Source: Pseudovibrio ascidiaceicola
GTDB lineage: Bacteria; Pseudomonadota; Alphaproteobacteria; Rhizobiales; Stappiaceae
DNA length: 64,000 bases
NCBI RefSeq assembly: GCF_900114245.1
Contig: NZ_FOSK01000003.1
Coordinates: forward strand, 248,001-312,000
Reading direction: 5' to 3'
The notes beneath the pieces were generated by a model. That model did not search any database. It was not told where the DNA came from and saw nothing but the letters and a program-made list of their open reading frames with translations. Below, in pieces: positions 63,532 to 64,000 of the stretch (position 1 is the first letter of the stretch; every line of letters starts with the position of its first letter). The position numbers and the translations under genes are program-made.

Positions 63532-64000
63532 TCAGTTCCCCACCTTCGCAAGCACGTCCGCTTTCAGGAACCGCTCAATAAACAGCATGAAGCCGACGGA
63601 TGGCACCAGCAGGATCAGGGAGGAGATGGACGCGATCTGATAGTTGCCTTCCATGCTGGAGGTAAACAGCAACATCGGCAGCGTCACCACGTCCGGCGCA
63701 CCAACAAAGTAGGTTCCGGTAAACTCATCCATGGAGATAAGGAACACAAAGATCGCGCTCGCCATGACACCCGGCAGAGCCAGCGGCAATGTCACGTCCG
63801 TAAACGTCCGCCAACGCCCTGCCCCCATGTTACGCGCAGCAGCTTCTAGTTCCGCATCCACAGCAGCAAAGGCAGCCGTTGCAATCCATACTGCAAACAC
63901 AAGCCCCTGACTGGCGTGAACCAGCACAACACCAGCAACTGAACCAGTCAGATCCAATCCATAGAAAATGCGCGCAACATTCATATGTACAGCAACCGCC
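63532..64000 (-). CDS. ABC transporter permease, PotC-like (5' end outside window)
   Basis: C-terminal 156 codons of an inner membrane permease; the frame stays open to the window edge, so the start lies beyond it. The EAA loop that contacts the ATPase is ELEAAARNMGAGRWRTFTDVTLPLALPGV, and flanking helices (GVVLVHASQGLVFAVWIATAAFAAV, ASAIFVFLISMDEFTGTYFV, SISSLILLVPSVGFMLFIERFL) fit the spermidine/putrescine and iron-type permease family (PotC side). Substrate is a likely polyamine or similar; unproven. Converges with the AraC gene nine bases away. Confidence 0.9.
   Translation of the reverse strand, partial: AVAVHMNVARIFYGLDLTGSVAGVVLVHASQGLVFAVWIATAAFAAVDAELEAAARNMGAGRWRTFTDVTLPLALPGVMASAIFVFLISMDEFTGTYFVGAPDVVTLPMLLFTSSMEGNYQIASISSLILLVPSVGFMLFIERFLKADVLAKVGN

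Noticed and set aside
1-64000. CRISPR array, prophage, insertion sequence or rRNA operon
   Set aside because: No regularly spaced direct repeats, transposase, integrase or phage structural genes, or rRNA sequence are seen.

Overview
This window is chromosomal DNA from an alphaproteobacterium, most likely a marine relative of Pseudovibrio/Stappiaceae. That placement is my inference. It rests on a Caulobacter-type fliF-fliG-fliH-fliN-flbD-flhA flagellar order with the CtrA inhibitor SciP beside it, on the fbc-type cytochrome bc1 operon, on rhizobial-type intergenic mosaic repeats, and on small proteins such as the DUF6111 type that are mostly known from Hyphomicrobiales. Base composition looks close to 50% GC. 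No prophage, CRISPR array or insertion sequence is visible.

Layout. 1-6.5 kb: pth and ychF, then on the minus strand mtaP, apt, bluB, a GNAT and two tandem divergent DeoR-like regulators; MtaP and Apt form an adenine salvage pair. 6.5-12 kb: cytochrome bc1 (petA-petB-petC), an ABC exporter and a small membrane protein. 12-22.2 kb: trmL, two tandem secreted DUF1176 proteins, hemF, a TetR/membrane-protein divergent pair with clear operators, fumC, an OLD-type ATPase coupled to a DMT permease, a PAS protein, and the OhrR/Ohr peroxide system with two palindromic operators. 22.2-26.7 kb: a Tim44-like protein and the tight minus-strand operon DUF1285-NUDIX-DUF6111-CCA transferase-DUF1284. 26.7-34 kb: a plus-strand cluster MoxR ATPase-DUF58-DUF4159-large membrane protein, which is the best candidate for an incompletely understood envelope system. 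34-38.5 kb: accessory acetyltransferases, a NUDIX enzyme, a metallophosphoesterase, a membrane-anchored unknown and a 38-codon small ORF.

38.5-49.9 kb is the flagellar block: the fliF-to-flhA operon, sciP and fliK-flgD. I see a full TTAA-N7-TTAA CtrA site upstream of fliF, a partial one upstream of sciP and a sigma-54 promoter upstream of fliK. This fits a Caulobacter-like cascade in which CtrA turns on early genes, SciP restrains CtrA, and FlbD with sigma-54 drives late genes.

50.2-54 kb: mnmA, an elongator tRNA-Met with a strong promoter, a gene-poor stretch with orphan small ORFs, a small lipoprotein and a ChaN-like protein. 54.2-62.1 kb: a tripartite RND efflux system (RND permease, adaptor, TolC-like lipoprotein) read from the same strand as its own response regulator and sensor kinase. 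62.5-64 kb: an AraC regulator and the 3' part of a PotC-like ABC permease gene cut by the window edge.

Several starts were moved inward from the longest open frame using Shine-Dalgarno positions and family length; each case is explained in its entry.
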